Assembly (NCBI RefSeq): GCF_020544405.1
Contig: NZ_CP065410.1
Location: 5,795,501 to 5,859,500, forward strand
Direction of reading: 5' to 3'
Source of the DNA: Pseudomonas sp. IAC-BECa141
GTDB lineage: Bacteria > Pseudomonadota > Gammaproteobacteria > Pseudomonadales > Pseudomonadaceae
DNA: 64,000 nucleotides
Of the stretch, positions 55,218 through 64,000 are shown in pieces; the stretch's first letter is position 1; each line of letters starts with the position of its first letter. The position numbers and the translations under genes are program-made. The notes beneath the pieces were generated by a model. That model was not told the DNA's origin, ran no database searches, and saw only the letters and a program-made list of their open reading frames with translations.

Positions 55218-56293
55218 CAGGCAAACACCTGCAGGCTGCGGGGCGGCAAAGCAACCATGATCTGCTGGGCGCCGAGGCGCGGCATGGCTTCCGGCGCCAG
55301 TTCGGCGAGCAAGGCATGACCGGGCAATTGATCGAGCTCGAAGCTCATGCGGCAGCGATTGCCGAGGAAGGTGATCTCGCGGACCCTGGCCGGGAACAGG
55401 TTTTCCTCATGCACCAGCGGATTGACGTTGATCGCTTCCGGGCGGCAGAACAGTCGGCCCGACGGACTGTGGACGCTGCCGTCGGCCAGGCGCAGGTCCA
55501 TCCCGCCAACCTTGGCGTGGCCGTCGCTGCTGCGCTGGAACGGCAGCCAGTTGCCCTGGCCGACAAACTCGGCCACGAACGGTGTGGCCGGGCGGTTGTA
55601 GATTTCCTGCGGGGTGGCGTACTGCTCGACCTTGCCGTTGTTCATCACCGCAATGCGATCGGCCATCAGCATGGCTTCGTCCTGATTGTGCGTGACCATC
55701 AGGGTGGTGATGCCGAGGTTGCGTTGCAGTTGGCGCAGCTCGGTGCACAGATGCTCGCGCACCCGGGCATCGAGGGCCGACATCGGTTCGTCGAGCAACA
55801 GCAGCGACGGCGCGGGGGCCAGGGCTCGGGCCAGGGCTACACGTTGTTGCTGGCCGCCGGACAACTGGCCCGGGTACTTTTTCTCACTGCCGCTGAGGCC
55901 GACCAGTTCCAGCATCTGACCGACACGACGGCGCACTTCATCGCGACCACTGCCGGCGAGGCCGTAGGCAATGTTCGCTTCGACGGTCAGATTGGGAAAC
56001 AGCGCGTAGGACTGAAACAGAATGCCGTAGTCCCGAGCCTGTGGCGCGAGGTGGGAAACGTCGCGCTCACCGAGGTACAACTCGCCGCTGTCCTGCTTCT
56101 CCAGACCGGCGATGCAACGCAACAGCGTGGTCTTGCCACAGCCCGACGGGCCGAGCAGGCACACCAGCTCACCGGCCGCGACATCGAGGGAGACATTATC
56201 CAGCGCGGTGAAGGCGCCGAAGCGCTTCTGCACGCCACGCACTTTCATCGGTGCGCCGGGGTTGGTCAGGGCAGTTGCGATTGCAGGGGTCAT
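55217..56293 (-). CDS. 2-aminoethylphosphonate ABC transporter, ATPase
   Basis: A 358-residue ABC ATPase of the MalK-like branch: Walker A LLGPSGCGKTTLLRC, signature LSGGQQQRVALARAL, Walker B LLLLDEPMSALD, and a C-terminal TOBE-type regulatory region. First gene of the transporter operon, coupled to the permease. Confidence 0.92.
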   Translation of the reverse strand: MTPAIATALTNPGAPMKVRGVQKRFGAFTALDNVSLDVAAGELVCLLGPSGCGKTTLLRCIAGLEKQDSGELYLGERDVSHLAPQARDYGILFQSYALFPNLTVEANIAYGLAGSGRDEVRRRVGQMLELVGLSGSEKKYPGQLSGGQQQRVALARALAPAPSLLLLDEPMSALDARVREHLCTELRQLQRNLGITTLMVTHNQDEAMLMADRIAVMNNGKVEQYATPQEIYNRPATPFVAEFVGQGNWLPFQRSSDGHAKVGGMDLRLADGSVHSPSGRLFCRPEAINVNPLVHEENLFPARVREITFLGNRCRMSFELDQLPGHALLAELAPEAMPRLGAQQIMVALPPRSLQVFA

Positions 56294-56405
56294 GGACAGG
56301 CCTCATCAAGCGGATGAGGCAGATCCTAGAGTTGTAATGCGTCGGTCATATGGCAACGAGGCAAAAACGACTGATAGTGGTATTGAGGGATTTTGGTTCG
56401 CCACG

Positions 56406-56512
56406 GATCGTTCCCACGCTCTGCGTGGGAATGCAGCCCGGGACGCTCCGCGTCCCAAGAGCGGACGCAGAGCGTCCAATGAGGCATTCCCACGCAGAGC
56501 GTGGGAACGATC
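56406..56512. repeat. Long palindromic intergenic repeat, copy 5
   Basis: From gatcgttcccacgctctgcg to gagcgtgggaacgatc with inner gggacgctccgcgtccc and ggacgcagagcgtcc. It lies between the LysR stop and the ATPase start, so just upstream of the transporter operon. Confidence 0.88.
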
Positions 56513-56519
56513 ATTACGA

Positions 56520-57383
56520 TCAGGCCGGGGACATTTCCTGCGCCAGTCCAAGAAACGCTGCCGGCAACCGGGCGCTCTTGCGCTCCTTGAGGCAGTAGAG
56601 GTATTCGGGAATCTGCGGTGCATTCTCCAGGGTCAGCACCCGCAATTGCGGATCATGCGGCACTTCCTGACGGGCGATGATGCTGATGCCGATATTGCGC
56701 AGCACCGCTTCGCGGATCGACTCGCGGCTGCCGATCTCCAGCAACGGCCCGAAACTGACGCCGGCGCCGGCCAGCAACTCTTCGGTCAGGCGACGGGTGG
56801 TCGAGCCGGATTCACGCATCAGCAAGGTATGCCCGGCCAGCGCACTCAGCGCTACATGGTCGTGCGCTGCCAGCGGATGATTGCGATGCACCGCCAGCAC
56901 CAGCGGATCGCTGCCGAGCACTCTACGGATCAACCGCGCATCGTCGAGCAGTTGCGACGACGCCGCGACATCCACCCGATAGTCCTCCAGCGCTTCGAGC
57001 ACCTGCTGCGAGTTGCCGATTTCCACCGACACTTCCACCTGCGGCAGGCGCTCACGGAAGGTCTTCACCAGATCGAGGATGTAATACGGCGCGGTGGCGG
57101 CGATGCGCAGCGTGCCCTGCACCTGGCCACTGTTGCGCAGGAAAAACTCGATGTCGGCTTCCTGCTGCAACAGCGCCTTGACCATCGGCAACAGCCGCGC
57201 GCCTTCGTCGCTGACACTCAGGCGCCGGCCGCCACGGTAGAACAGTTCCACCGAATACTGGCTTTCCAGATTGCGGATCTGGGTGGTCACGGTCGGTTGG
57301 CTGAGGCCGAGCTTTTTTGCCGCCAGCGTGATGCTGCCCAGACGGGCCACCATGTAAAACGCTTTCAGCTCGGCACTCAGCAC
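56520..57383 (-). CDS. LysR family regulator of the phosphonate cluster
   Basis: A 287-residue LTTR with N-terminal winged HTH (FYMVARLGSITLAAKKLGLSQ is the recognition region, first part FYMVARLGSI) and a substrate-binding co-inducer domain. It starts at GTG 57383. It lies upstream of the AEP transport and catabolic genes on the same strand, so is the probable activator of that cluster, though it also follows cadA by only 16 bases. Confidence 0.87.
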   Translation of the reverse strand: MLSAELKAFYMVARLGSITLAAKKLGLSQPTVTTQIRNLESQYSVELFYRGGRRLSVSDEGARLLPMVKALLQQEADIEFFLRNSGQVQGTLRIAATAPYYILDLVKTFRERLPQVEVSVEIGNSQQVLEALEDYRVDVAASSQLLDDARLIRRVLGSDPLVLAVHRNHPLAAHDHVALSALAGHTLLMRESGSTTRRLTEELLAGAGVSFGPLLEIGSRESIREAVLRNIGISIIARQEVPHDPQLRVLTLENAPQIPEYLYCLKERKSARLPAAFLGLAQEMSPA

Positions 57384-57399
57384 AACCGTCCCTCTTCCT

Positions 57400-59655
57400 C
57401 TACTTGCGCAACAGGCGCAAACCGTTGAACACCACCAGCAGGCTCACGCCCATGTCGGCAAACACCGCCATCCACATGGTGGCGAGCCCGGCGAAGGTTA
57501 CCCCAAGAAAGATCGCTTTGATCACCAGCGCCAGCGCAATGTTCTGTTTCAGGATGCTGGCCGTGTTGCGGGACAGGCTGATGAAGGCCGGAATCTTGCG
57601 CAGATCGTCGTCCATCAGGGCGACATCGGCGGTTTCGATCGCGGTATCGGTACCGGCCGCCGCCATCGCAAACCCGATCTCGGCCCGAGCCAGTGCCGGT
57701 GCATCGTTGATACCGTCGCCGACCATGCCGACTCGACGGCCCTGCGCGTACAGATCTTCGATGGCTTGCAGTTTGTCGGTCGGCAACAAGTCGCCCTTGG
57801 CCTGATCGATCCCGACCTGCGCCGCAATCGCCTGGGCGGTGTGGACGTTGTCGCCGGTCAGCATCAGGGTTTTCACGCCCAGATCATGCAACTGGCGGAT
57901 CGCCTCGCGGCTGGTTTCCTTGACCGTGTCGGCTACGGCGAACAGCGCCAGCGGGCCGGAACGGTCGAGCAGCAACACCACGGACTTGCCCTGTTTCTCC
58001 AGCGCGAACAGCTTTTCTTCCAGTTGCGGCGAGCACAGGCCGAGTTCTTCGACCAGACGGTGGTTGCCCAAGTGGTAGGCCTGACCGTTGATCTCACCTC
58101 TCACCCCGCGGCCGGCCAGCGCTTCGAAGTTATCCACAATCAGCGGCGCGAAACCTTTATCCACAGCCGCATTGGCGATGGCCAGCGACACCGGGTGATC
58201 GGAACGCCCGGCCAACGCGGCGGCAATCGCCGGGGCCGTGGCGTCGGCGGTCGGATCGAGGGACAGGTAATCGGTCTGCACCGGTTTGCCGTGAGTGAGG
58301 GTGCCGGTCTTGTCGAGGGCCAGATAGTCGAGTTTGAAACCGCCCTCCAGGTACACGCCACCCTTGACCAGAATGCCTTTGCGCGCCGCCGCCGCGAGGC
58401 CGCTGACGATGGTCACCGGGGTGGAAATCACCAGCGCACACGGGCACGCGACGACCAGCAGCACCAGCGCGCGGTAGATCCAGTCGAACCACGCGGCGCC
58501 CATGAACAGCGGCGGGATGATCGCCACGGCCAGGGCCAGGACGAAGACCACCGGGGTGTAGATTTTCGAGAACTGATCGACGAAGCGCTGGGTCGGTGCC
58601 CGCGCGCCTTGCGCCTGTTCTACGGCGTGGATGATCCGCGCCAGAGTGGAATTGTTCGCCGCTGCGGTCACCGCGTATTCCAGCGAACCAGCCTGGTTGA
58701 TGGTGCCGGCAAACACTTTGTCGCCGACGGTTTTCTCAACCGGCAGGCTTTCGCCGGTGATCGGCGCCTGATCGATGGTCGAACTGCCGCTGACAACTTC
58801 ACCGTCCAACGCAATACGCTCGCCGGGTTTTACCCGCACGCGGGCGCCGATATCGATGCTTTTCACCTCCAGTTCGACCCAGTTGCCGTCCGCCTGCAAC
58901 ACCGTCGCCCGCTCCGGCGTCATCTGCATCAGGCCGCTGATGGCGTTGCGCGCGCGATCCAGCGAGCGCGCTTCGATCAGCTCGGCCACAGTGAACAGGA
59001 ACATCACCATCGCCGCTTCCGGCCACTGGCCGATCAACACCGCACCGGTTACGGCGATGCTCATCAGCGCGTTGATGTTGAGGTTGCGGTTCTTCAGGGC
59101 GATCCAGCCCTTTTTGTAGGTGGTGAGGCCACCGCTGAGGATCGAGATCAGCGCGATGATCGCCACCACCCAGGTCGGCGCAGCGCTGGTGAAGTGGATC
59201 ACTTCGGCAGTCAGCGCACCGACGCCGGACAGCGCCAGCGGCCACCAGTGTTTTTTCACCGGGGCTGGCGCTGGTGCTTCAACGCCCGCCTCCAGCGGCT
59301 CGGCCTGCATGCCGAGGGATTTGATCGCGTCGATGATCGGCGCGGTGTCCGGCAGATTGTGGGTCACGCCGAGCACGCGGTTGATCAGGTTGAATTCCAG
59401 CTGCTGGATCCCGGTGAGTTTGCCGAGCCTGTTCTGGATCAGCGTCTGTTCGGTCGGGCAGTCCATTGCTTCGATGCGGAAACTGCTCAGCCGGGCGTCA
59501 GCGCTTTTCGCTTCGCTCAGTTGAATCAGCGACGGCGCCGCCGCTTTCGATGCACAGCAGGCATCAGCGCCGTGGTCGTGTTTATGCACAGGCTGCAATT
59601 TGTGGCGGTGGTCGTGTCCCGCGTGGGATTGGTGGGTGTGCTGGGAATCGCTCAT
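57400..59655 (-). CDS. cadA: Cadmium/zinc/lead-exporting P1B-type ATPase
   Basis: A 751-residue metal pump. The N-terminus is very His-rich (HTHQSHAGHDHRHK and later histidines) with a CC pair, then one HMA-like domain with AMDCPTEQTLI. Core motifs: TGES in the actuator, VVACPCALVIS as the membrane metal site, DKTGTLTHGKP with the phosphorylated Asp, and GDGINDAPALA. It exports Cd2+, Zn2+ or Pb2+ and is controlled by the divergent cadR. Confidence 0.95.
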   Translation of the reverse strand: MSDSQHTHQSHAGHDHRHKLQPVHKHDHGADACCASKAAAPSLIQLSEAKSADARLSSFRIEAMDCPTEQTLIQNRLGKLTGIQQLEFNLINRVLGVTHNLPDTAPIIDAIKSLGMQAEPLEAGVEAPAPAPVKKHWWPLALSGVGALTAEVIHFTSAAPTWVVAIIALISILSGGLTTYKKGWIALKNRNLNINALMSIAVTGAVLIGQWPEAAMVMFLFTVAELIEARSLDRARNAISGLMQMTPERATVLQADGNWVELEVKSIDIGARVRVKPGERIALDGEVVSGSSTIDQAPITGESLPVEKTVGDKVFAGTINQAGSLEYAVTAAANNSTLARIIHAVEQAQGARAPTQRFVDQFSKIYTPVVFVLALAVAIIPPLFMGAAWFDWIYRALVLLVVACPCALVISTPVTIVSGLAAAARKGILVKGGVYLEGGFKLDYLALDKTGTLTHGKPVQTDYLSLDPTADATAPAIAAALAGRSDHPVSLAIANAAVDKGFAPLIVDNFEALAGRGVRGEINGQAYHLGNHRLVEELGLCSPQLEEKLFALEKQGKSVVLLLDRSGPLALFAVADTVKETSREAIRQLHDLGVKTLMLTGDNVHTAQAIAAQVGIDQAKGDLLPTDKLQAIEDLYAQGRRVGMVGDGINDAPALARAEIGFAMAAAGTDTAIETADVALMDDDLRKIPAFISLSRNTASILKQNIALALVIKAIFLGVTFAGLATMWMAVFADMGVSLLVVFNGLRLLRK

Positions 59656-59691
59656 TGGTCGCGTCCATGAAGGTGCCTGTTGCCAAGTAAA

Positions 59692-59714
59692 GACCCTGTA
59701 GCCACTATAGGGTC
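59692..59714. promoter_or_regulatory. CadR operator within the divergent cadA/cadR promoter
   Basis: gaccctgtag-cca-ctatagggtc is a 23-base near-perfect dyad. On the cadA strand it lies between ttgacc and tttact spaced by 19 bases, the overlong spacer typical of MerR-family promoters that are remodelled on metal binding. Confidence 0.85.
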
Positions 59715-59739
59715 AAGCACCCTTTTGGAGATGGCCGTC

Positions 59740-60189
59740 ATGAAGATCGGAGAACTGGCGAAACAGACCGATTGCGCCGTGGAAACCATCCGCTACTACG
59801 AGCGCGAAAACCTGCTGCCGGAACCGGCCCGCAGCGACGGCAACTACCGGGTCTACACCCAGGCCCACGCCGAACGCCTGACCTTCATCCGCAACTGCCG
59901 CACCCTCGACATGACCCTCGAAGAAATCCGCAGCCTGCTCGCCTTGCGCGACAGCCCGCAGGATCAGTGCGAGAGCGTGAATGCGCTGATCGACGAGCAC
60001 ATCCAGCACGTCAAGGCGCGGATCGACGGGCTACTGGCATTGCAGACGCAACTGCTCGACCTGCGACAGCGGTGTGGCGAAGGGCCGGAGGCGGATCAGT
60101 GCGGGATCCTGCAGCGGCTGGAGGTGAGTGGCGGGGTTGTGGCGGCGGAGATTGAGCATTCGCATGTGGGCCGTAGTCACGGTCACTGA
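59740..60189 (+). CDS. cadR: CadR, MerR family cadmium-responsive regulator
   Basis: A 149-residue regulator starting MKIGELAKQTDCAVETIRYY. The HTH is followed by a coiled-coil dimer helix (VNALIDEHIQHVKARIDGLL) and metal-binding cysteines near residues 77 and 120 plus a His-rich tail (EHSHVGRSHGH). The tail is typical of Pseudomonas CadR. Start 59740 is ten bases from ggag; ATG 59731 would be too close to it. Confidence 0.95.
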   Translation: MKIGELAKQTDCAVETIRYYERENLLPEPARSDGNYRVYTQAHAERLTFIRNCRTLDMTLEEIRSLLALRDSPQDQCESVNALIDEHIQHVKARIDGLLALQTQLLDLRQRCGEGPEADQCGILQRLEVSGGVVAAEIEHSHVGRSHGH

Positions 60190-60204
60190 GCACACCACAT
60201 AACA

Positions 60205-60296
60205 CTGTGGGAGCGAGCTTGCTCGCGAAGGCGGAGTGTCAGTTGGTAAAAATATCGACTGACCCGACGCTTTCGCGAGCAAGCTCGCTCCCACAG
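60205..60296. repeat. REPIN: two inverted REP sequences
   Basis: ctgtgggagcgagcttgctc (from 60205) faces its inverse gagcaagctcgctcccacag (to 60296) across about 40 bases, in the convergent gap between cadR and thyA. Nearly the same as the element at 11818. Confidence 0.9.
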
Positions 60297-60312
60297 TTTT
60301 TTACATTGCCTG

Positions 60313-61284
60313 TCAGACCGCCATCGGCGCGGTCATCGGCGCATGGTGCTCGTAGCCTTCCAGCGAGAAGTCGCTCGGCTCTACCAGCTCCAGCCACTCC
60401 GGCTGATACACGCCCGTCTTGGCAAATTCCGGCACACGATCCGAAATCTTCAGCTTCGGCATGGCGAACGGCTCGCGCTTGAGCTGTTCGTTGAGCATGT
60501 CCAGGTGGTTTTCGTAGACGTGGGCATCACCGATGAAATAGGTGAACCAGCGCGGCGTGTAGCCGGTCAGGCGACCGATCAGGCTCAGCAGCGCCGCGCC
60601 TTCGGTGAGGTTGAACGGCGTGCCCAGGCCCAGGTCGTTGGAGCGGATGTAGAGGGTCAGAGAGATCTCTTTGGTCTCGACATTCGGGTGGAACTGGTAC
60701 AGCAGATGGCACGGCGGCAAGGCCATTTCATCGAGCTGGGCGCAGTTCCAGCCGTGGAACAGGATGCGGCGGCTGCCCGGGTCCTTGATGATCGTGTCGA
60801 CGCACTGGCGCACCTGATCGATGGCTTTGTACAAGACCACGTAGGTCTGGCCGTCTTCTTCGCCCTGGGCAATCTGCTTGTAGCCGTTGCTCAGGGTCTG
60901 TTCGATGGCGGCGGTGTTGCTCAGCGGAATCTGCTTGTACGCCGGCCATTTGCGCCATTGCACGCCGTAGATTTCGCCGAGGTCGTCTTCACCCTGGCGG
61001 AACGGGTTGGCCAGCCACTGGGCGTTTTCGTTGGCGTTCTGATCCCAGACCTTGCAGCCCAGCGCACGGAATTCGGCGGCGTTGTTCACGCCACGCAGAA
61101 AGCCGCACATCTCGCCGATGGCCGATTTGAAGGCCATCTTGCGGGTGGTGATCGCCGGGAAACCTTCCTGCAGATCGAAGCGCAGCATGGCGCCCGGAAA
61201 GCTGATGGTGTTCACGCCGGTACGGTTGGCCTGTTTGGTGCCGTTGTTGATGACGTGCGACACCAGATCGAGATATTGCTTCAT
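60313..61284 (-). CDS. thyA: Thymidylate synthase
   Basis: A 323-residue enzyme converting dUMP to dTMP with methylene-tetrahydrofolate. The catalytic cysteine lies in [23 protein letters not shown] is the N-terminal folate/dUMP region; [10 protein letters not shown] and the C-terminal closure follow. It is longer than E. coli ThyA, with an insertion in the middle (around [10 protein letters not shown]), as in other pseudomonads. It lies downstream of lgt on the same strand. Confidence 0.96.
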   Translation of the reverse strand: MKQYLDLVSHVINNGTKQANRTGVNTISFPGAMLRFDLQEGFPAITTRKMAFKSAIGEMCGFLRGVNNAAEFRALGCKVWDQNANENAQWLANPFRQGEDDLGEIYGVQWRKWPAYKQIPLSNTAAIEQTLSNGYKQIAQGEEDGQTYVVLYKAIDQVRQCVDTIIKDPGSRRILFHGWNCAQLDEMALPPCHLLYQFHPNVETKEISLTLYIRSNDLGLGTPFNLTEGAALLSLIGRLTGYTPRWFTYFIGDAHVYENHLDMLNEQLKREPFAMPKLKISDRVPEFAKTGVYQPEWLELVEPSDFSLEGYEHHAPMTAPMAV

Positions 61285-61334
61285 GAGTTACCTGTTTCCC
61301 TGAGCCCCGGCAGACATCGCCGGGGATCGAATGT

Positions 61335-62150
61335 TTAAGCTGTCGGTGCAACCGGCGCCGCCGGGGCGCGGTGGTAGGCCAGCCAGATCAGGAACAGCCC
61401 GCCGATGATCATCGGTACGCAGAGTACCTGCCCCATGGTCAGCCAGTTCCAGGCCAGATAGCCCAGTTGCGCGTCCGGCACGCGGACGAATTCGACGATG
61501 AAACGGAAGATGCCGTAGAACAGCGCGAACATGCCGGAGACCGCCATGGTCGGCCGCGGCTTGCGCGAGAACAGCCAGAGGATCAGGAACAGCGCCACGC
61601 CCTCGAGCGCGAACTGATACAGCTGCGACGGGTGACGCGGCAGTTGCGCCGGGTCGCTGAACGGCGGAAACACCATGGCCCACGGCACGTCGGTGGCCTT
61701 GCCCCACAGCTCGGCGTTGATGAAGTTGCCGATGCGCCCGGCGCCCAGGCCGATCGGCACCATCGGCGCCACGAAGTCCATCAGCTGGAAGAACGACTTG
61801 CCGTTACGCTTGCCGAACCACAGCGCGGCCAGCATCACGCCGATGAAACCGCCGTGGAACGACATGCCGCCCTTCCACACTTCGAAAATCAGCGTCGGGT
61901 TGGCGATATAGGCGCTCAGGTCGTAGAACAGCACATAGCCCAGACGTCCGCCGACAATCACCCCCATCGACAGCCAAAACACCAGATCGGAGAGTTTCTC
62001 CTTGGTCCAGGTCGGGTCGAAACGGTTGAGCCGGCGCGATGCCAGCAGCCACGCGCCGCCGATGCCGACCAGGTACATCAGGCCGTACCAGTGGATTTTC
62101 AGCGGACCGATGGCCAGGGCCACCGGATCGATCTGCGGGTAAGGCAGCAT
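61335..62150 (-). CDS. lgt: Prolipoprotein diacylglyceryl transferase
   Basis: A 271-residue inner-membrane enzyme with seven hydrophobic segments that adds diacylglyceryl to the lipobox cysteine of prolipoproteins. The Lgt signature [15 protein letters not shown] is near the middle and [11 protein letters not shown] is at the start. ATG 62150 has an aggagt site. It is 50 bases upstream of thyA. Confidence 0.97.
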   Translation of the reverse strand: MLPYPQIDPVALAIGPLKIHWYGLMYLVGIGGAWLLASRRLNRFDPTWTKEKLSDLVFWLSMGVIVGGRLGYVLFYDLSAYIANPTLIFEVWKGGMSFHGGFIGVMLAALWFGKRNGKSFFQLMDFVAPMVPIGLGAGRIGNFINAELWGKATDVPWAMVFPPFSDPAQLPRHPSQLYQFALEGVALFLILWLFSRKPRPTMAVSGMFALFYGIFRFIVEFVRVPDAQLGYLAWNWLTMGQVLCVPMIIGGLFLIWLAYHRAPAAPVAPTA

Positions 62151-62246
62151 TGCGACTCCTCGTTAGCATTCAAATCTTCAAAAATTCCCGGGCGACGCTG
62201 TCACCTCAGGATTAAGCCAGGATTGCGACCTGCCAAAACAGACGGC

Positions 62247-63029
62247 TCAGAACAAAAAGCTCAAGCCCACGCAAAACAGCAAAGCCGCGAACAGCCGTTT
62301 CAGCAACTTCGGCGACAACCTGTGCGCCAGCCGCGCGCCGAGACGGGCGAATACCATGCTGGTCAGGGCAATGCCGAGCAGCGCCGGCAGATACACAAAA
62401 CCGAGACTATGAGCCGGCAGTAACGGATCATGCCAGCCCAGAATCATGAAACTTATTGCACTGGCCACGGCAATCGGCAGGCCGCAGGCCGACGAGGTCG
62501 CCACCGCCTGCTGCATCGGCACGCTGCGCCAGGTCAGGAACGGCACGGTCAGCGAGCCGCCGCCGATCCCGAAAATCGCCGACGCCCAGCCGATCACACT
62601 GCCGGCCACGGTCAGACCGAGTTTGCCCGGCACCGTTCGGCTGGCCCTGGGTTTGACATCCAGTGCCAACTGCGCCGCGATCACCAGGGCAAACACACCG
62701 ATGATCTTTTGCAGGTTGGGCCCGGAGATCGCCTCGGCGGTCAGCGCACCGAAACCGGCGCCGAGCAGGATGCCGACGGTCATCCAGCGGAAGATCGGCC
62801 AGCGCACCGCGCCGCGTCGATGATGTTCACGCACGGCGTTGACCGAGGTGAAGATGATCGTCGCCAGGGACGTGCCGACCGCCAGATGGGTCAGGATCGA
62901 CGGATCGAAGCCCTGCAAGGTGAAACTGAACACCAGCACCGGCACGATGATGATCCCGCCGCCCACTCCGAACAGCCCGGCCAATACGCCCGCACAGGCG
63001 CCGAGCGCCAGATAGAGCAGAAATTCCAT
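62247..63029 (-). CDS. TauE/SafE family sulfite/organosulfonate-type permease
   Basis: A 260-residue membrane protein with two TauE/SafE repeats, each starting with a glycine-rich helix: AGLFGVGGGIIIVPVLV near residue 20 and ASAIFGIGGGSLTVPFL near residue 155. About eight membrane segments. Such proteins export sulfite, sulfoacetate or other anions; the substrate here is unknown. The start at 63029 is the first methionine that fits the membrane segment (MEFLLYLALGACAG). Confidence 0.88.
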   Translation of the reverse strand: MEFLLYLALGACAGVLAGLFGVGGGIIIVPVLVFSFTLQGFDPSILTHLAVGTSLATIIFTSVNAVREHHRRGAVRWPIFRWMTVGILLGAGFGALTAEAISGPNLQKIIGVFALVIAAQLALDVKPRASRTVPGKLGLTVAGSVIGWASAIFGIGGGSLTVPFLTWRSVPMQQAVATSSACGLPIAVASAISFMILGWHDPLLPAHSLGFVYLPALLGIALTSMVFARLGARLAHRLSPKLLKRLFAALLFCVGLSFLF

Positions 63030-63160
63030 GACTGCCTCCCAAGGCGCGTCCCCAAAACCGGAGCGGCATGGTAACGGATGGATACCCTTCGGCTCCACTG
63101 GCGATGGATGCACGGACAATGTCTGCGTAGAGTGGGCAAAAAACACACAAGGACCACCTT

Positions 63161-63907
63161 ATGTGCCTGATCGTTTTCGCCTGGCGGCCGGGGCATGCCC
63201 AGCCGCTGATCGTCGCGGCCAACCGCGACGAGTTCTACGCCCGGCCCAGCCTGCCGCTGGCGCAGTGGCCCGAGTCGCCGCATGTTCATGCCGGTCGGGA
63301 TCTGGAGGCTGGGGGCACCTGGCTCGGCCTGGGCGCCAACGGTCGTTTTGCGGCGCTGACCAACATTCGCGATCCGCATCAACCGCCGGCCCGACGCTCT
63401 CGGGGCGAGTTGGTGGCGGGATTTCTCACCGGAAACCTGTCGATCGATGACTATTTGTCCGACGTTGTCGCCCGCTCCCCGGAATATGCCGGCTTCAACC
63501 TGCTGCTGGGCAATGCCAACGAGCTGTGGCATTTCAATGCGCGGTCATCGGAACCGGTGATGTTGCAGCCCGGTGTTTATGGTTTGTCCAACGCCGGGCT
63601 GGATACGCCGTGGCCGAAACTGCTCAAGGCCAAGGCAGCGTTGAGTGGCGTGCTGGATGATCCGCAGCCCGAGCGGTTGTTGGCGTTGTTGGGGGATGCA
63701 CAAACGGCGCCGTTTGCCGAGCTGCCGGACACCGGCGTGGGGCTGGCGACCGAGTCGTTGCTGTCGAGTGTGTTTATTGCCAGCCAGAGCTACGGGACAC
63801 GGGCGAGTACGGCGTTGATTGTGCAGGCTGACGGGACGCGGCGGATGGTGGAGCGCAGTTTCGGGCCGTATGGCGGGCACTTGGGGGAAGTGGAAATTCT
63901 GATTTAG
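63161..63907 (+). CDS. NRDE family protein (TANGO2-like)
   Basis: A 248-residue Ntn-type protein beginning MCLIVFAW with the cysteine at residue 2, and with the eponymous ANRDEFYARPS near residue 22. TNIRDPHQPPARRSRGELV and GFNLLLGN are other family pieces. Eukaryotic homologues are linked to heme handling and Golgi organisation; the bacterial role is not settled. ATG at 63161 after acaaggacc. Confidence 0.9.
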   Translation: MCLIVFAWRPGHAQPLIVAANRDEFYARPSLPLAQWPESPHVHAGRDLEAGGTWLGLGANGRFAALTNIRDPHQPPARRSRGELVAGFLTGNLSIDDYLSDVVARSPEYAGFNLLLGNANELWHFNARSSEPVMLQPGVYGLSNAGLDTPWPKLLKAKAALSGVLDDPQPERLLALLGDAQTAPFAELPDTGVGLATESLLSSVFIASQSYGTRASTALIVQADGTRRMVERSFGPYGGHLGEVEILI

Positions 63908-63925
63908 GCGTTGCTATACGGGCGC

Positions 63926-63947
63926 CATCGCTGGCTTGCCAGCGATG
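63926..63947. repeat. REP-type perfect hairpin
   Basis: catcgctggc / gccagcgatg with a 2-base loop, a third REP class, just after the NRDE gene. It may also serve as terminator. Confidence 0.7.
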
Positions 63948-63961
63948 AGGCCCTCAGAATT

Positions 63962-64000
63962 TCAGAGCGGGTTGGCTGCCGCCGGATTGACCATCTTCGC
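63962..64000 (-). CDS. Possible C-terminal end of a gene entering from the right
   Basis: On the minus strand the last 39 bases read as AKMVNPAAANPL followed by TGA, with good Pseudomonas codon use. In P. aeruginosa ptsP lies nearby in this order, so this may be its tail, but 12 residues are not enough to say. Confidence 0.3.
   Translation of the reverse strand, partial: AKMVNPAAANPL

Noticed and set aside
57766..59670. 634-codon plus-strand open frame
   Set aside because: Antisense shadow of cadA, whose P-type ATPase motifs are unmistakable on the other strand.

Overview
The window is a 64 kb piece of a Pseudomonas chromosome, most likely from the P. fluorescens group. This rests on GC-rich coding sequence, REP-type repeats of the fluorescent pseudomonads (core gagcaagctcgctcccacag), and a gene order that, from memory, follows the P. 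aeruginosa pyrB-pilT-metXW-hemW-thiG-ftsYEX-calB-coaD-mutM-rlmI-ilvD-folA-thyA-lgt backbone. No tRNA, rRNA, CRISPR array, prophage or insertion sequence was seen.

Layout. 1-2.1 kb: end of pyrB and the coupled catalytically degenerate pyrC'. 2.2-4.7 kb: a TM2 membrane protein, an NlpC/P60 endopeptidase and pilT (no pilU beside it). 4.9-7.3 kb: yggS-proC-yggT-yggU behind an unusual inverted-repeat leader. 7.4-11.8 kb: metX-metW-DUF4426-rdgB-hemW-DUF3392. 11.9-14.2 kb (minus): trmB, thiG, thiS, DUF423. 14.2-19.2 kb: mtgA, then rpoH and ftsYEX on the minus strand. 19.5-25.9 kb: two tandem pairs of M16 peptidase genes around rsmD; the catalytic gene of the second pair is frameshifted. 26-28.7 kb: YheT-type hydrolase, an AraC regulator and sseA. 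28.7-33.2 kb: a TetR-controlled coniferyl-aldehyde-dehydrogenase-like / Tat lipoprotein / GMC oxidoreductase operon. 33.3-38.3 kb: coaD, ferredoxin, mutM, an HDOD protein, a PfpI-like protein, rlmI.

38.4-42.0 kb is the standout. An AT-rich segment between the housekeeping genes rlmI and ilvD holds a 23-codon ORF with a perfect Shine-Dalgarno sequence, a strong hairpin right behind it, and then three translationally coupled genes: a SagB-type flavin dehydrogenase, an AurF-type diiron N-oxygenase with all ligands present, and a Bcr/CflA-type MFS exporter. No YcaO, radical SAM or NRPS gene is nearby. It reads as a compact acquired biosynthetic locus, possibly for a new ribosomal peptide.

42-50.4 kb: ilvD, phosphorylcholine phosphatase, a cystine symporter, folA, and a DUF2868 membrane protein paired with a DUF3482 GTPase. 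50.5-57.4 kb (minus): a 2-aminoethylphosphonate island with a LysR regulator, ABC transporter, FAD oxidoreductase and PhnZ-like oxygenase, but no PhnY, PhnW or PhnX. 57.4-60.2 kb: cadA and cadR around a MerR-type operator. 60.3-64 kb: thyA, lgt, a TauE/SafE permease, an NRDE protein, and perhaps the last codons of a gene entering from the right.

Many gene junctions, especially convergent ones, carry palindromic repeats: REPIN-like pairs, and a separate 100-125 bp family with five full copies in the window.
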